From positions 1-12,003 of the forward strand of contig FR899079.1 in assembly GCA_000437255.1 (NCBI GenBank): DNA of 12,003 bases, given 5' to 3'. The notes under the pieces were generated by a model. The model ran no database searches. It had not been told where the DNA came from and was given only the letters and a program-made list of their open reading frames with translations. The translations under genes and the position numbers were made by a program. Origin of the DNA: Ruminococcus sp. CAG:403. GTDB lineage: Bacteria; Bacillota; Clostridia; Oscillospirales; Ruminococcaceae. Shown here one piece after another: positions 6,533-12,003 of this stretch. Position 1 is the stretch's first letter. Each line of letters opens with the position of its first letter.

Positions 6533-6966
6533 TGGAACTGGAAACCTTTTTCACCGTGCAGGAGCAAACCCGGCTATTTGTGCTTGCCTGCCTGGCAGGC
6601 ATTCCGCTGGGCATGCTCTATGACGGTCTGCGCATTTTGCGTGCGGTCTTTCCACATGGGAAGATCAGCGTTGCGGCGGAAGATATCCTCTTTTTGCTGC
6701 TTTGGAGCATCCAACTGATGGGATTTGTCGCCCTGTTTGCAAGAGGAGAACTACGTGCCTTTTATGCCGTCGGAAACCTCCTCGGCTTTTTCCTGTACCG
6801 CCTCACACTGGGCAATTTGGTGGTGCATGCTGTGCGGCGTGTCTCCGGCGCCATTCGCCGCCTATTGCATCGGCTTTTTCGGCCGCTGCTGTCCGGAACA
6901 ATGCATCTACACAAAAAAATCTGTGTGAAATTTGTGCGAATCCGACAAAATACAAAAAAAGAATGA
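6532..6966 (+). CDS. yabQ: Spore cortex biosynthesis protein YabQ
   Basis: A 144-residue integral membrane protein of the YabQ family, required in Bacillus for spore cortex formation and located in the forespore outer membrane. Hydrophobic segments lie at about 13-35, 50-70 and 74-98; LACLAGIPLGMLYDGLRILR (18-37) is the most characteristic stretch. The C-terminus (about 100-144) is strongly basic and cytoplasmic by the positive-inside rule. The start overlaps the yabP stop by one base. It ends 18 bases before the -35 box that drives divIC. Length is within the variable range of the family, whose C-terminal part differs between species. Confidence 0.93.
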   Translation: MELETFFTVQEQTRLFVLACLAGIPLGMLYDGLRILRAVFPHGKISVAAEDILFLLLWSIQLMGFVALFARGELRAFYAVGNLLGFFLYRLTLGNLVVHAVRRVSGAIRRLLHRLFRPLLSGTMHLHKKICVKFVRIRQNTKKE

Positions 6967-6984
6967 AAAAAATGAAAATTGCTC

Positions 6985-7014
6985 TTGATTGCACAGTGGG
7001 AAATGATGTATAAT
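6985..7014 (+). promoter_or_regulatory. Sigma-A promoter of divIC-yabR
   Basis: TTGATT (6985-6990) and a perfect TATAAT (7009-7014) are 18 bases apart. This allows vegetative expression of divIC-yabR independent of the sporulation promoter before yabP. The leader of about 75 bases contains a 6-bp hairpin (GAACCG at 7040-7045 with CGGTTC at 7052-7057). Confidence 0.7.
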
Positions 7015-7096
7015 AAAAGAATCAAAGGCATATGGGCAGGAACCGCAGATCCGGTTCTCCGCTATATACCCAAACGAGATTGGAAGGATGGGCGAA

Positions 7097-7432
7097 ATGA
7101 AGCAGGAATCATCAGAAAAATTGCAGGACCGTTCATCTGCCAAACCGAAGCGAACACGCTTTCTCTATAAGTTCATCATGCGGGCGGCAGTGGTAGCGGC
7201 CATCATTGGATGTACCGTTACGGTTGTGTCGATTCAATCCAACATCGCACAAAAACAAACAGAACTGCATCAAATTCAAACACAAGTGGAAAATATGCAG
7301 GCGGATAATGCCGACTTGAAACGCATCATCGACAGCGGTGATATTGATGCTTATATGGAAAAGCTGGCACGGGAGGATTATGGGTACGCCTATCCGGATG
7401 AATTCCGATTTTATGATACTTCAAGAAACTGA
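7097..7432 (+). CDS. divIC: Septum formation initiator DivIC (FtsB family)
   Basis: A 111-residue bitopic membrane protein of the FtsB/DivIC family, which joins FtsL and DivIB/FtsQ in the divisome. A basic cytoplasmic tail (1-24) is followed by one membrane segment (about 26-46), a heptad-like coiled coil (about 47-80, rich in Gln and Leu) and the family's C-terminal motif YMEKLAREDYGYAYPDE (86-102). I chose the ATG at 7097 over the ATG at 7088 because GGAAGG (7082-7087) lies 9 bases before it, while it abuts the upstream one. The position after yabQ and before yabR is the conserved Bacillus order. The stop overlaps an ATG of the next frame (TGATG), suggesting coupling to yabR. Confidence 0.93.
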   Translation: MKQESSEKLQDRSSAKPKRTRFLYKFIMRAAVVAAIIGCTVTVVSIQSNIAQKQTELHQIQTQVENMQADNADLKRIIDSGDIDAYMEKLAREDYGYAYPDEFRFYDTSRN

Positions 7433-7461
7433 TGAAAGAGCAGGGGGTCCGTGGAAACGCT

Positions 7462-7923
7462 ATGCAGGTCGAGATTGGTAAAATTTATGAGGGAACCGTG
7501 AAGAATATCACAAAATACGGTGCATTTGTGGATATTCACAACGAAGAAAATGAGAAAGTTATGGGAATGGTACATATTTCGGAAATTTCCAGAAGCTTTG
7601 TCAATGAAATCCGTGATTTTGTGACAGAAGGGCAAGTCGTTCGGGTAAAGGTCATTGGAATCAATGAACAGGGTAAAATCAGCCTCTCTATGAAGCAGGC
7701 AGAGCCTGAACAGAAAAACAACAACAGACCCGAATCACGTTCCGGTCAACAGCGGCCTCGGCAGCATCGGGAAAAGCCAAACGTCTGGGAGCCAAAGAAA
7801 AAGCCTCCGGTTACGGAGCTGACTTTTGAAGATATGCTCTCCCGCTTTAAGCAGAACAGCGAAGAGCGGATGTGTGACATCAAGCGCAATACCGAACGGA
7901 AAAACAGAACCAGAAGAAAGTAA
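7462..7923 (+). CDS. yabR: S1-domain RNA-binding protein YabR
   Basis: A 153-residue protein with one N-terminal S1 domain (about 3-76): GKIYEGTVKNITKYGAFVDI, then VMGMVHISEIS and a closing GKISLSMK. S1 domains bind RNA; the role of YabR is poorly defined. A disordered basic linker (about 80-120) leads to ELTFEDMLSRF (124-134) and a very basic C-terminus, a tail that looks like a second conserved segment. The family starts with a few residues before the GxxxxGxV motif, so I prefer the ATG at 7462. An in-frame ATG at 7432 overlaps the divIC stop and could add 10 residues by coupled translation; neither has a strong ribosome binding site. It is the last gene of the yabP cluster and is followed by a terminator. 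Confidence 0.92.
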   Translation: MQVEIGKIYEGTVKNITKYGAFVDIHNEENEKVMGMVHISEISRSFVNEIRDFVTEGQVVRVKVIGINEQGKISLSMKQAEPEQKNNNRPESRSGQQRPRQHREKPNVWEPKKKPPVTELTFEDMLSRFKQNSEERMCDIKRNTERKNRTRRK

Positions 7924-7952
7924 CTGCAACCAGCAGGGTACATGCAAAAAAG

Positions 7953-7986
7953 AAATGCGATGGCAAATTTGCCACCGCATTTTTTT
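7953..7986 (+). terminator. Bidirectional terminator between yabR and folT
   Basis: AAATGCG and CGCATTT pair around the palindrome TGGCAAATTTGCCA, with T-runs on both strands. It serves the convergent genes yabR (plus) and folT (minus). Confidence 0.85.
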
Positions 7987-8074
7987 GCTGCCTGTTTGGG
8001 AGTTGCAGGAAACAGCATGCAAGTTCATTTGTCATTGATTTCAAATGAAAAACTCGAAATCAGTACGCACTGCA

Positions 8075-8701
8075 TCATACAGCAGCGGCTGTCTTTTTCT
8101 GGAAAACACGCTGGTATGCCAGCAAAGCAACTGGCAGCAGCACAAACAGCAGCGGCAGATCCATTGCCAACTCAATGACATTCTTAGCAATTCGTGCTAC
8201 AATGGCAGCTCCATATGCTTCCTGCGGAATGAATCCGTAGTGCAGATTCAATTTGGTGTTGATCAGCAGATTGATCACAATGACATCCAGCAAACGTGCT
8301 ACAATGGCACGCAGATACAGCGTAATGTCAAAGCCCTTTCCTGTGCTGTTGTTGACAAACTGGATGCTGTGCTGATTCATCTTCTGATACAGACAGATGC
8401 CGTAAATCAGCCCCTGCAAACCGGCAACCAACACATAGGCAGGCAGGAACGCTCCATCCGGATGTGCCAGATAACCGACAATATCACAAGCCAGTCCGGC
8501 AACCAAACCCATGCAAGGGCCAAACAGCATACCGATCACAGCAATTGCCAAAAATGCAAAGTTCAGCTTTGCATAGTGCAGGTCAATCGCTTGCGATTCA
8601 ATGACCATGGACAATGCCACAAACATTGCTGTGACAACCAAGCTGCGCAGCTTGGTAAATTCTTTTGCGGATTCTTTGAAAATAGAGAAAAAGCCTTTCA
8701 T
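8075..8701 (-). CDS. folT: Folate-type ECF transporter S component (FolT)
   Basis: A 208-residue membrane protein, the substrate-binding subunit of an energy-coupling factor vitamin importer; it would use shared EcfA, EcfA' and EcfT subunits encoded elsewhere. After an amphipathic start (MKGFFSIFKESAKEF) come about six hydrophobic segments. FGPCMGLVAGLACDIVGYL (60-78) matches the FGPxxGxxxGxxxDxxGYL pattern of S components of the FolT group, and a C-terminal RIAKNVIEL segment is also typical. The THF riboswitch upstream independently points to folate as substrate. The ATG at 8701 has a strong AAGGAGG 7 bases upstream; an upstream in-frame ATG at 8767 would begin inside the riboswitch and is rejected. 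It follows serC-serA on the same strand, so partial co-transcription is possible. Confidence 0.93.
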   Translation of the reverse strand: MKGFFSIFKESAKEFTKLRSLVVTAMFVALSMVIESQAIDLHYAKLNFAFLAIAVIGMLFGPCMGLVAGLACDIVGYLAHPDGAFLPAYVLVAGLQGLIYGICLYQKMNQHSIQFVNNSTGKGFDITLYLRAIVARLLDVIVINLLINTKLNLHYGFIPQEAYGAAIVARIAKNVIELAMDLPLLFVLLPVALLAYQRVFQKKTAAAV

Positions 8702-8709
8702 GAAAAAAA

Positions 8710-8766
8710 CCTCCTTAAAATGGTGCTTTGTGCACATAAGGAGCATGAAAGGCTTCTTATGATGCA
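8710..8766 (-). promoter_or_regulatory. Expression platform of the THF riboswitch (ribosome-binding-site sequestration)
   Basis: On the minus strand CTCCTTA (8737-8743) can pair with TAAGGAG (8711-8717), hiding the folT ribosome binding site; a GTGC/GCAC hairpin nests inside and T7 follows (8703-8709). A competing hairpin pairs 8756-8766 with 8731-8740 (TGCATCATAAG with CTTATGTGCA) and would trap CTCCTTA. The competitor shares the TGC of aptamer stem P1, so ligand binding should favour sequestration. The T7 run would also allow premature termination. Confidence 0.7.
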
Positions 8767-8891
8767 TTCAGCGGGATGCGAAACCGATACCGCAAGTTCA
8801 AATCCTGCTTTTGCAGGATTTGTCTTTTCGTCCCAGCAGCAACTCCCCGTCTGCCGGACACTTAACGCATCGATTTCTACTCTGGAAATGC
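8764..8891 (-). ncRNA. Tetrahydrofolate riboswitch (THF class I)
   Basis: Read on the minus strand the sequence carries the class signatures in order: AGAGTAG, GCGTTAAGTG, GACGGGGAGTTG, GGGACGAAAAG, GCGGT and CGCATCCCGCT. Stem P2 is visible as AAATCGAT (8869-8876) with ATCGGTTT (8781-8788), 8 bp with one G-U. Stem P1 is GCATT..CAG with CTGAATGC. A perfect 9-bp variable arm with an AAAA loop lies at 8800-8821. THF riboswitches regulate folate uptake and synthesis genes in Firmicutes, usually upstream of folT, as here. Confidence 0.96.
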
Positions 8892-8965
8892 GATCTATTT
8901 TTCAATTTGGAAGCATCGACCGTCATCGCCGGTGCTCAAATAGATGCCAAAAATGGACAACTGCC

Positions 8966-10132
8966 TTACTTGGCAATTACACGGACACGGATTACACCGT
9001 CTACGGCTGCCAGCTCTGCGGAAACAGATTCCGGAACAGCACCGCCAACTTCCAGCATAGTGTACGCAATGTCACCACGGCTAGCGTTTACCGTTGTCTC
9101 AATATTCAAACCAGCCTTTGCAATTGCAGCAGTAATGTTTGCAATCATAGCCGGGATATTTTTATGAATGATGCAGATTTTCGGACCCTTTGCATCCAAT
9201 TCTGCATTCGGCATGTTGACACTGTTGCGGATGTTACCGGTTTCCAGGTAAGTCATCAGCTCCTGTGCTGCCATGCTGGCACAATTGTCTTCGCTCTCCG
9301 GGGTGGAAGCGCCAAGATGCGGAGTTGCCAGAACGCCTTCTGCACAGCAGGTCTTTGCATTCGGGAAATCGGTGCAGTAGCAGCTTACCTTTCCAGATGC
9401 CAGTGCAGCCAGCATATCATCATCATTTACCAGTTCGCCACGTGCATAGTTCAGAACCCGTACGCCATCCTTCATCAGCGCAATGGTTTCCTGGTTGATC
9501 ATGCCCTTGGTGTCTGCATTGCACGGTACGTGAATGGTCAGGTAATCGGCTGCTGCAAAAACAGCTTCCTGGGTTCCAACCACCCGAACGGCTGGATTCA
9601 GACGCAGTGCTGCGCCGACAGACAGGAACGGGTCAGTGCCGACTACCTGCATGCCCAATGCAATGGCAGCATTGGCAACCAGTGCACCAATGGCACCCAG
9701 ACCAATGATACCCAAGGTTTTTCCCTGAATTTCCGGGCCGACAAACTGGCTCTTGCCTTTTTCGACCAGCTTTCCAACCTGGTCGCCCTGTTCCTTTAAG
9801 GTTGCTGCCCACTGCATGCCCTGTGTAATTTTCCGGGAAGACAGCAGCAAACCGGTCAGTACCAGTTCCTTTACGGCGTTGGCGTTGGCACCCGGTGTAT
9901 TAAAGACGCAAATTCCCTTCTGGGCACAATCTGCTACCGGAATGTTATTGACGCCGGCGCCGGCTCTTGCAATTGCCAGCAGCTGATCGGAAAATTCCAT
10001 CTCGTGCATGGAAGCAGAACGAACCATGATGGCATCTGGATTCTGCGCCGTATCGGTTACGGTATAAACTGCCGGATCAAACAAGCTGGTGCCAGCAGGA
10101 GAAATTTTATTTAATGTTTGAATGGTATACAT
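8966..10132 (-). CDS. serA: D-3-phosphoglycerate dehydrogenase (with ACT domain)
   Basis: A 388-residue enzyme for the first step of serine synthesis: 3-phosphoglycerate + NAD to 3-phosphohydroxypyruvate. Substrate-domain parts (about 1-90 and 280-310) flank a Rossmann fold with GLGAIG (144-149) and D167 at the end of the second strand, favouring NAD. Catalytic R231 (YARGELV) and H272 (TPHLGAST) are present; the Glu of the usual Arg-Glu-His triad is not obvious, since TDFPNAK (254-260) stands where relatives have TDFPxEE. A C-terminal ACT domain (about 318-388) suggests allosteric control. The family is the short clostridial SerA type. The start at 10132 has AAGGAA 9 bases upstream. It begins 39 bases after serC, clearly an operon. 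No good terminator follows, so read-through into the folT riboswitch is possible. Confidence 0.96.
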   Translation of the reverse strand: MYTIQTLNKISPAGTSLFDPAVYTVTDTAQNPDAIMVRSASMHEMEFSDQLLAIARAGAGVNNIPVADCAQKGICVFNTPGANANAVKELVLTGLLLSSRKITQGMQWAATLKEQGDQVGKLVEKGKSQFVGPEIQGKTLGIIGLGAIGALVANAAIALGMQVVGTDPFLSVGAALRLNPAVRVVGTQEAVFAAADYLTIHVPCNADTKGMINQETIALMKDGVRVLNYARGELVNDDDMLAALASGKVSCYCTDFPNAKTCCAEGVLATPHLGASTPESEDNCASMAAQELMTYLETGNIRNSVNMPNAELDAKGPKICIIHKNIPAMIANITAAIAKAGLNIETTVNASRGDIAYTMLEVGGAVPESVSAELAAVDGVIRVRVIAK

Positions 10133-10171
10133 GGGAATCCGTTCCTTTCTAAGAATTGCTCTTTCGCTTAC

Positions 10172-11257
10172 TTATGCGTTTTCTTCTTCGAACTTTTTCA
10201 TGAATGCAACCAATGCTTCTACGCCTTCGATCGGCATTGCATTATAAATAGAAGCACGCATACCGCCAACCGTGCGGTGACCCTTCAGGTTTTCGAAACC
10301 GGCAGCCTTTGCTTCTGCTACAAACTTTGCATCCAGATCCTTGTCGCCTGTTACAAACGGTACATTCATCAAAGAACGGTCTTCCTTGCGAACGGTGCCA
10401 TGGAACAACTTGCTCTGATCCAGGAAATCATACAGGATTGCAGCTTTCTTTTCATTGCGTGCCTGCATAGCTTCCAGACCACCCATTTTCTTCAGCCACT
10501 TGAAGACCTTGCCGCAAATATAAATGCCATAGCAAGGCGGAGTATTGTACAGGGACTTTGCGTCTGCCTGTGTCTTCCACTTCAGCATGGTCGGGGTGTT
10601 GGCAATCGGTGTTTCTTCCGGAATCAGATCTTCCCGAATAATCATAATCACAACGCCGGCCGGGCCAATGTTCTTCTGTACACCGCCCCAGATGACACCG
10701 TACTTGGAAACGTCAACCGGTTCCGACAGGAAGCAGGAAGAAACGTCTGCCACCAACGGCTTGCCCTTGGTGTTCGGCAGCTTCTTGAACTTGGTGCCGT
10801 AAATGGTATTGTTTTCGCAGATATAAACGTAATCGGCATCCTCATGGATCGGCAGATCAGAGCAATCCGGGATGTAGGAGAAGGTCTCATCTTCTGAAGA
10901 AGCAACTTTATAAACCTTGCCGTACTTCTGTGCTTCCTGGTATGCTTTCTTTGCCCACTGACCGGTTACAATGTAATCTGCTACGCCATTTTTCATCAGA
11001 TTCATTGGAATGGCAGAAAACTGCTGAGAGGCACCGCCCTGCAAAAACAGCACTTTATAGTTGTCTGGAATACCCATCAGATCCCGCAGATCTTGCTCTG
11101 CTGTATCAATAATGTTCTGGAACGCTTGGGAACGATGGCTCATTTCCATAACAGACATACCGGTTCCCTGATAATCCAGCATTTCTTCTGCTGCTTCCCG
11201 CAGCACTTCTTCCGGCAGGACAGCTGGGCCTGCGCTAAAATTATAAACTCGCTTCAT
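10172..11257 (-). CDS. serC: Phosphoserine aminotransferase
   Basis: A 361-residue PLP enzyme of the class V aminotransferase family, converting 3-phosphohydroxypyruvate and glutamate to phosphoserine and 2-oxoglutarate. NFSAGPAVLP (6-15) is the SerC N-terminal signature. FLQGGASQQF (71-80) forms the phosphate-binding turn, D171 in VADVSSCFLSEPV is the PLP-ring partner, and K195 in GGVQKNIGPAGV is the Schiff-base lysine. HRTVGGMRASIYNAMP near the C-terminus carries the substrate-binding Arg residues. Length matches E. coli SerC. The ATG at 11257 is chosen because GGAAGG lies 10 bases upstream; an in-frame TTG at 11275 would overlap this site. serC is first in the serC-serA unit and has a consensus promoter and a structured leader. 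A phosphoserine phosphatase gene is not in the window. Confidence 0.97.
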   Translation of the reverse strand: MKRVYNFSAGPAVLPEEVLREAAEEMLDYQGTGMSVMEMSHRSQAFQNIIDTAEQDLRDLMGIPDNYKVLFLQGGASQQFSAIPMNLMKNGVADYIVTGQWAKKAYQEAQKYGKVYKVASSEDETFSYIPDCSDLPIHEDADYVYICENNTIYGTKFKKLPNTKGKPLVADVSSCFLSEPVDVSKYGVIWGGVQKNIGPAGVVIMIIREDLIPEETPIANTPTMLKWKTQADAKSLYNTPPCYGIYICGKVFKWLKKMGGLEAMQARNEKKAAILYDFLDQSKLFHGTVRKEDRSLMNVPFVTGDKDLDAKFVAEAKAAGFENLKGHRTVGGMRASIYNAMPIEGVEALVAFMKKFEEENA

Positions 11258-11277
11258 ATCATTCGATCCTTCCAAAA

Positions 11278-11346
11278 ACGTAGGGCGGCGAGTGCCGAGC
11301 CATGCAGCTGATCTGCAATTGCCAAGCCATTCGCCGTAGATTACGT
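11278..11346 (-). promoter_or_regulatory. Structured leader hairpin of serC (possible attenuator)
   Basis: On the minus strand ACGTA/TACGT (11342-11346 with 11278-11282) encloses CGGCGA/TCGCCG (11331-11336 with 11286-11291) and an apical TGCAG/CTGCA. Between them lie two near-identical direct repeats, TGGCTTGGCA and TGGCTCGGCA, facing each other in a symmetric internal loop. A T5 run follows just before the ribosome binding site. No T-box sequence is seen. Confidence 0.5.
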
Positions 11347-11379
11347 TATAAATTTAACAATGTTGACTTACTGTCTTTT

Positions 11380-11408
11380 ATTATACCTTCTTTTCCTTAT
11401 GGTGTCAA
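11380..11408 (-). promoter_or_regulatory. Consensus sigma-A promoter of serC-serA
   Basis: On the minus strand TTGACA (11403-11408) and TATAAT (11380-11385) match both consensus boxes perfectly, 17 bases apart. The expected leader is about 115 bases, long enough to hold the structured hairpin at 11278-11346. Such a strong promoter suggests that control acts after initiation or through a regulator. Confidence 0.9.
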
Positions 11409-11468
11409 GGTACTATTGAAAAAATTATCGATTTTGCTGGAAACGTTGATAAAATTTTATAAATATGC

Positions 11469-11497
11469 TTGTATTTTTGAAAAAAGCATGGTATAAT
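11469..11497 (+). promoter_or_regulatory. Sigma-A promoter of the Cys-rich membrane protein gene
   Basis: TTGTAT (11469-11474) and a perfect TATAAT (11492-11497) are 17 bases apart, with TG one base before the -10 (extended -10). The leader would be about 110 bases. Confidence 0.8.
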
Positions 11498-11524
11498 AAA
11501 GTATATTCTTTTTTCTGTGCTGCC

Positions 11525-11596
11525 TTCCGCAGCAGGCGGTACAGATCTGTACATGTCTGCCGGCTTTCGGCGGCTGTACCCATTCTATCTGCGGAG
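11525..11596 (+). promoter_or_regulatory. Structured 5' leader, unknown class
   Basis: TTCCGCAG (11525-11532) pairs with CTGCGGAG (11589-11596), with one G-U, and encloses GGTACAG/CTGTACC (11538-11544 with 11574-11580) and TGCCG/CGGCG. The palindrome GTACAGATCTGTAC (11539-11552) and TGCTGC/GCAGCA at the 5' end (11519-11534) are alternative foldings that exclude these stems. The outer stem ends 3 to 5 bases before the ribosome binding region. It matches no riboswitch class I can recognise. Confidence 0.45.
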
Positions 11597-11612
11597 AAAT
11601 GAGGAACCGATT

Positions 11613-11912
11613 ATGAAAACAGGTACGATTGTAGCGATCATTCTGGCAACGGCTGGCGCAGTGATTGCAACGGTTGCATTCATGCAGCGGAAACGGAAGC
11701 ATGCCTTCTGCATCGATGATGAGGGTCCGGATTGCTTCGCAGACGACAGCGATGCATATTGCTGTGAAGAAGCAGAAGACGGCACTTGCTGCAGCGACTG
11801 CGCTTGCGATGCAGATGCTTGCACCGATGCAGACGCTTGCACGGTAGACGAAGAAGAGCCTGCAAGTACAAATGCAGATGCAGAACCGGAAAAGTCGTCT
11901 GATTCAGAATAA
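11613..11912 (+). CDS. Small membrane-anchored acidic Cys-rich protein, unknown function
   Basis: A 99-residue protein. Residues 4-23 form one hydrophobic segment (TIVAIILATAGAVIATVAFM), followed by the basic stop QRKRKH and then a strongly acidic tail (about 31-99) with 10 Cys, including two Cys-Cys pairs and the run CSDCACDADACTDADACT. By the positive-inside rule the tail would be cytoplasmic, making it a candidate metal-binding or redox-active cytosolic tail; this is inference. Part of the tail is encoded by an imperfect tandem 18-base repeat (near 11806-11841), so it can expand or shrink. GAGGA lies 8 bases before the ATG at 11613; in-frame starts upstream at 11517 would fall in the structured leader and lack a ribosome binding site. 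It has its own promoter and terminator, so it is monocistronic. I do not recognise the family. Confidence 0.8.
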   Translation: MKTGTIVAIILATAGAVIATVAFMQRKRKHAFCIDDEGPDCFADDSDAYCCEEAEDGTCCSDCACDADACTDADACTVDEEEPASTNADAEPEKSSDSE

Positions 11913-11935
11913 GATCTGTCTGTATCTTTCGATGC

Positions 11936-11952
11936 GGACAGGCGTTCTGTCC
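11936..11952 (+). other. Small hairpin between the Cys-rich gene and its terminator
   Basis: GGACAG and CTGTCC pair around a 5-base loop. There is no T-run, so it is probably a 3'-end stabilising element or a minor hairpin next to the main terminator. Confidence 0.4.
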
Positions 11953-11956
11953 CTTG

Positions 11957-12001
11957 CAAACAAGCGAACAATGCCCCGGCATTTTCGCTTGTTTGTCTTT
12001 T
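11957..12001 (+). terminator. Strong rho-independent terminator of the Cys-rich gene
   Basis: CAAACAAGCGAA (11957-11968) pairs with TTCGCTTGTTTG (11984-11995), and AATGCC pairs with GGCATT inside, giving 18 base pairs with one bulged C. TCTTTT follows. It is the longest perfect terminator stem in the window, and the A-rich upstream side may also act on the other strand. Confidence 0.9.
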
Positions 12002-12003
12002 CC

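Noticed and set aside
8936..8975. Terminator right after serA (TGCCAA pairing with TTGGCA across the stop codon)
   Set aside because: The 6-bp stem has a long loop, overlaps the end of the coding sequence and has no following T-run, so it is not a convincing terminator.
8045..9799. A 584-codon open frame on the plus strand across folT, the riboswitch and serA
   Set aside because: It runs antisense through two well-identified genes and a structured RNA. Its translation is Gln/Cys/His-rich and has no recognisable domain; the frame is open because of codon bias on the opposite strand.
11258..11373. T-box (tRNA-sensing) leader before serC
   Set aside because: The conserved T-box sequence and the specifier-loop architecture are not present in the roughly 115-base leader.

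Overview
The window looks like chromosomal DNA from a Gram-positive, spore-forming clostridium, most likely a Ruminococcus-like member of the Oscillospiraceae. The evidence is the sporulation pair yabP-yabQ, a clostridial-type serA, an intracellular GH94 disaccharide phosphorylase typical of fibre degraders, a tetrahydrofolate riboswitch in front of an ECF transporter S component, strong AGGAGG-type ribosome binding sites and sigma-A promoters with extended -10 boxes. Species assignment is an inference.

Layout, left to right. 1-99 (minus): first 33 codons of an unrecognised gene leaving the window. 241-287: terminator. 356-2752 (minus): GH94 phosphorylase, with its own promoter and a palindromic operator-like site at the start of transcription. 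2753-3447: a 695-base gene-free stretch holding two inverted copies of a 96-base palindromic repeat, a probable 148-base insertion in one copy, and the terminator of rnr. 3448-5628 (minus): rnr (RNase R), preceded by a 113-base inverted repeat. 5823-6080 (minus): secG, with its own terminator. Divergent from secG, 6245-7923 (plus): yabP-yabQ-divIC-yabR in the order known from Bacillus, with a sigma-E-like promoter before yabP and a sigma-A promoter before divIC. 7953-7986: terminator between convergent genes. 8075-11257 (minus, transcribed right to left): serC, serA, a THF riboswitch and folT, led by a consensus sigma-A promoter and a structured leader. 11613-11912 (plus): small membrane-anchored, acidic, Cys-rich protein with its own promoter, structured leader and very strong terminator.

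How the genes work together. serC and serA make serine from 3-phosphoglycerate. Serine is the one-carbon donor that charges THF, and the next gene, folT, takes up folate under direct THF control, so the cluster ties serine supply to folate supply. secG and rnr are the usual neighbours of smpB, but smpB is not here: the repeat cluster sits in its usual place. yabP/yabQ act in spore coat and cortex formation, while divIC (cell division) and yabR (S1 RNA-binding protein) appear to have a separate housekeeping promoter.

No complete new defence or mobile system is visible. The most unusual material is non-coding: the terminator-linked dispersed repeat family, the THF switch with a readable expression platform, and structured leaders before serC, rnr and the Cys-rich protein.
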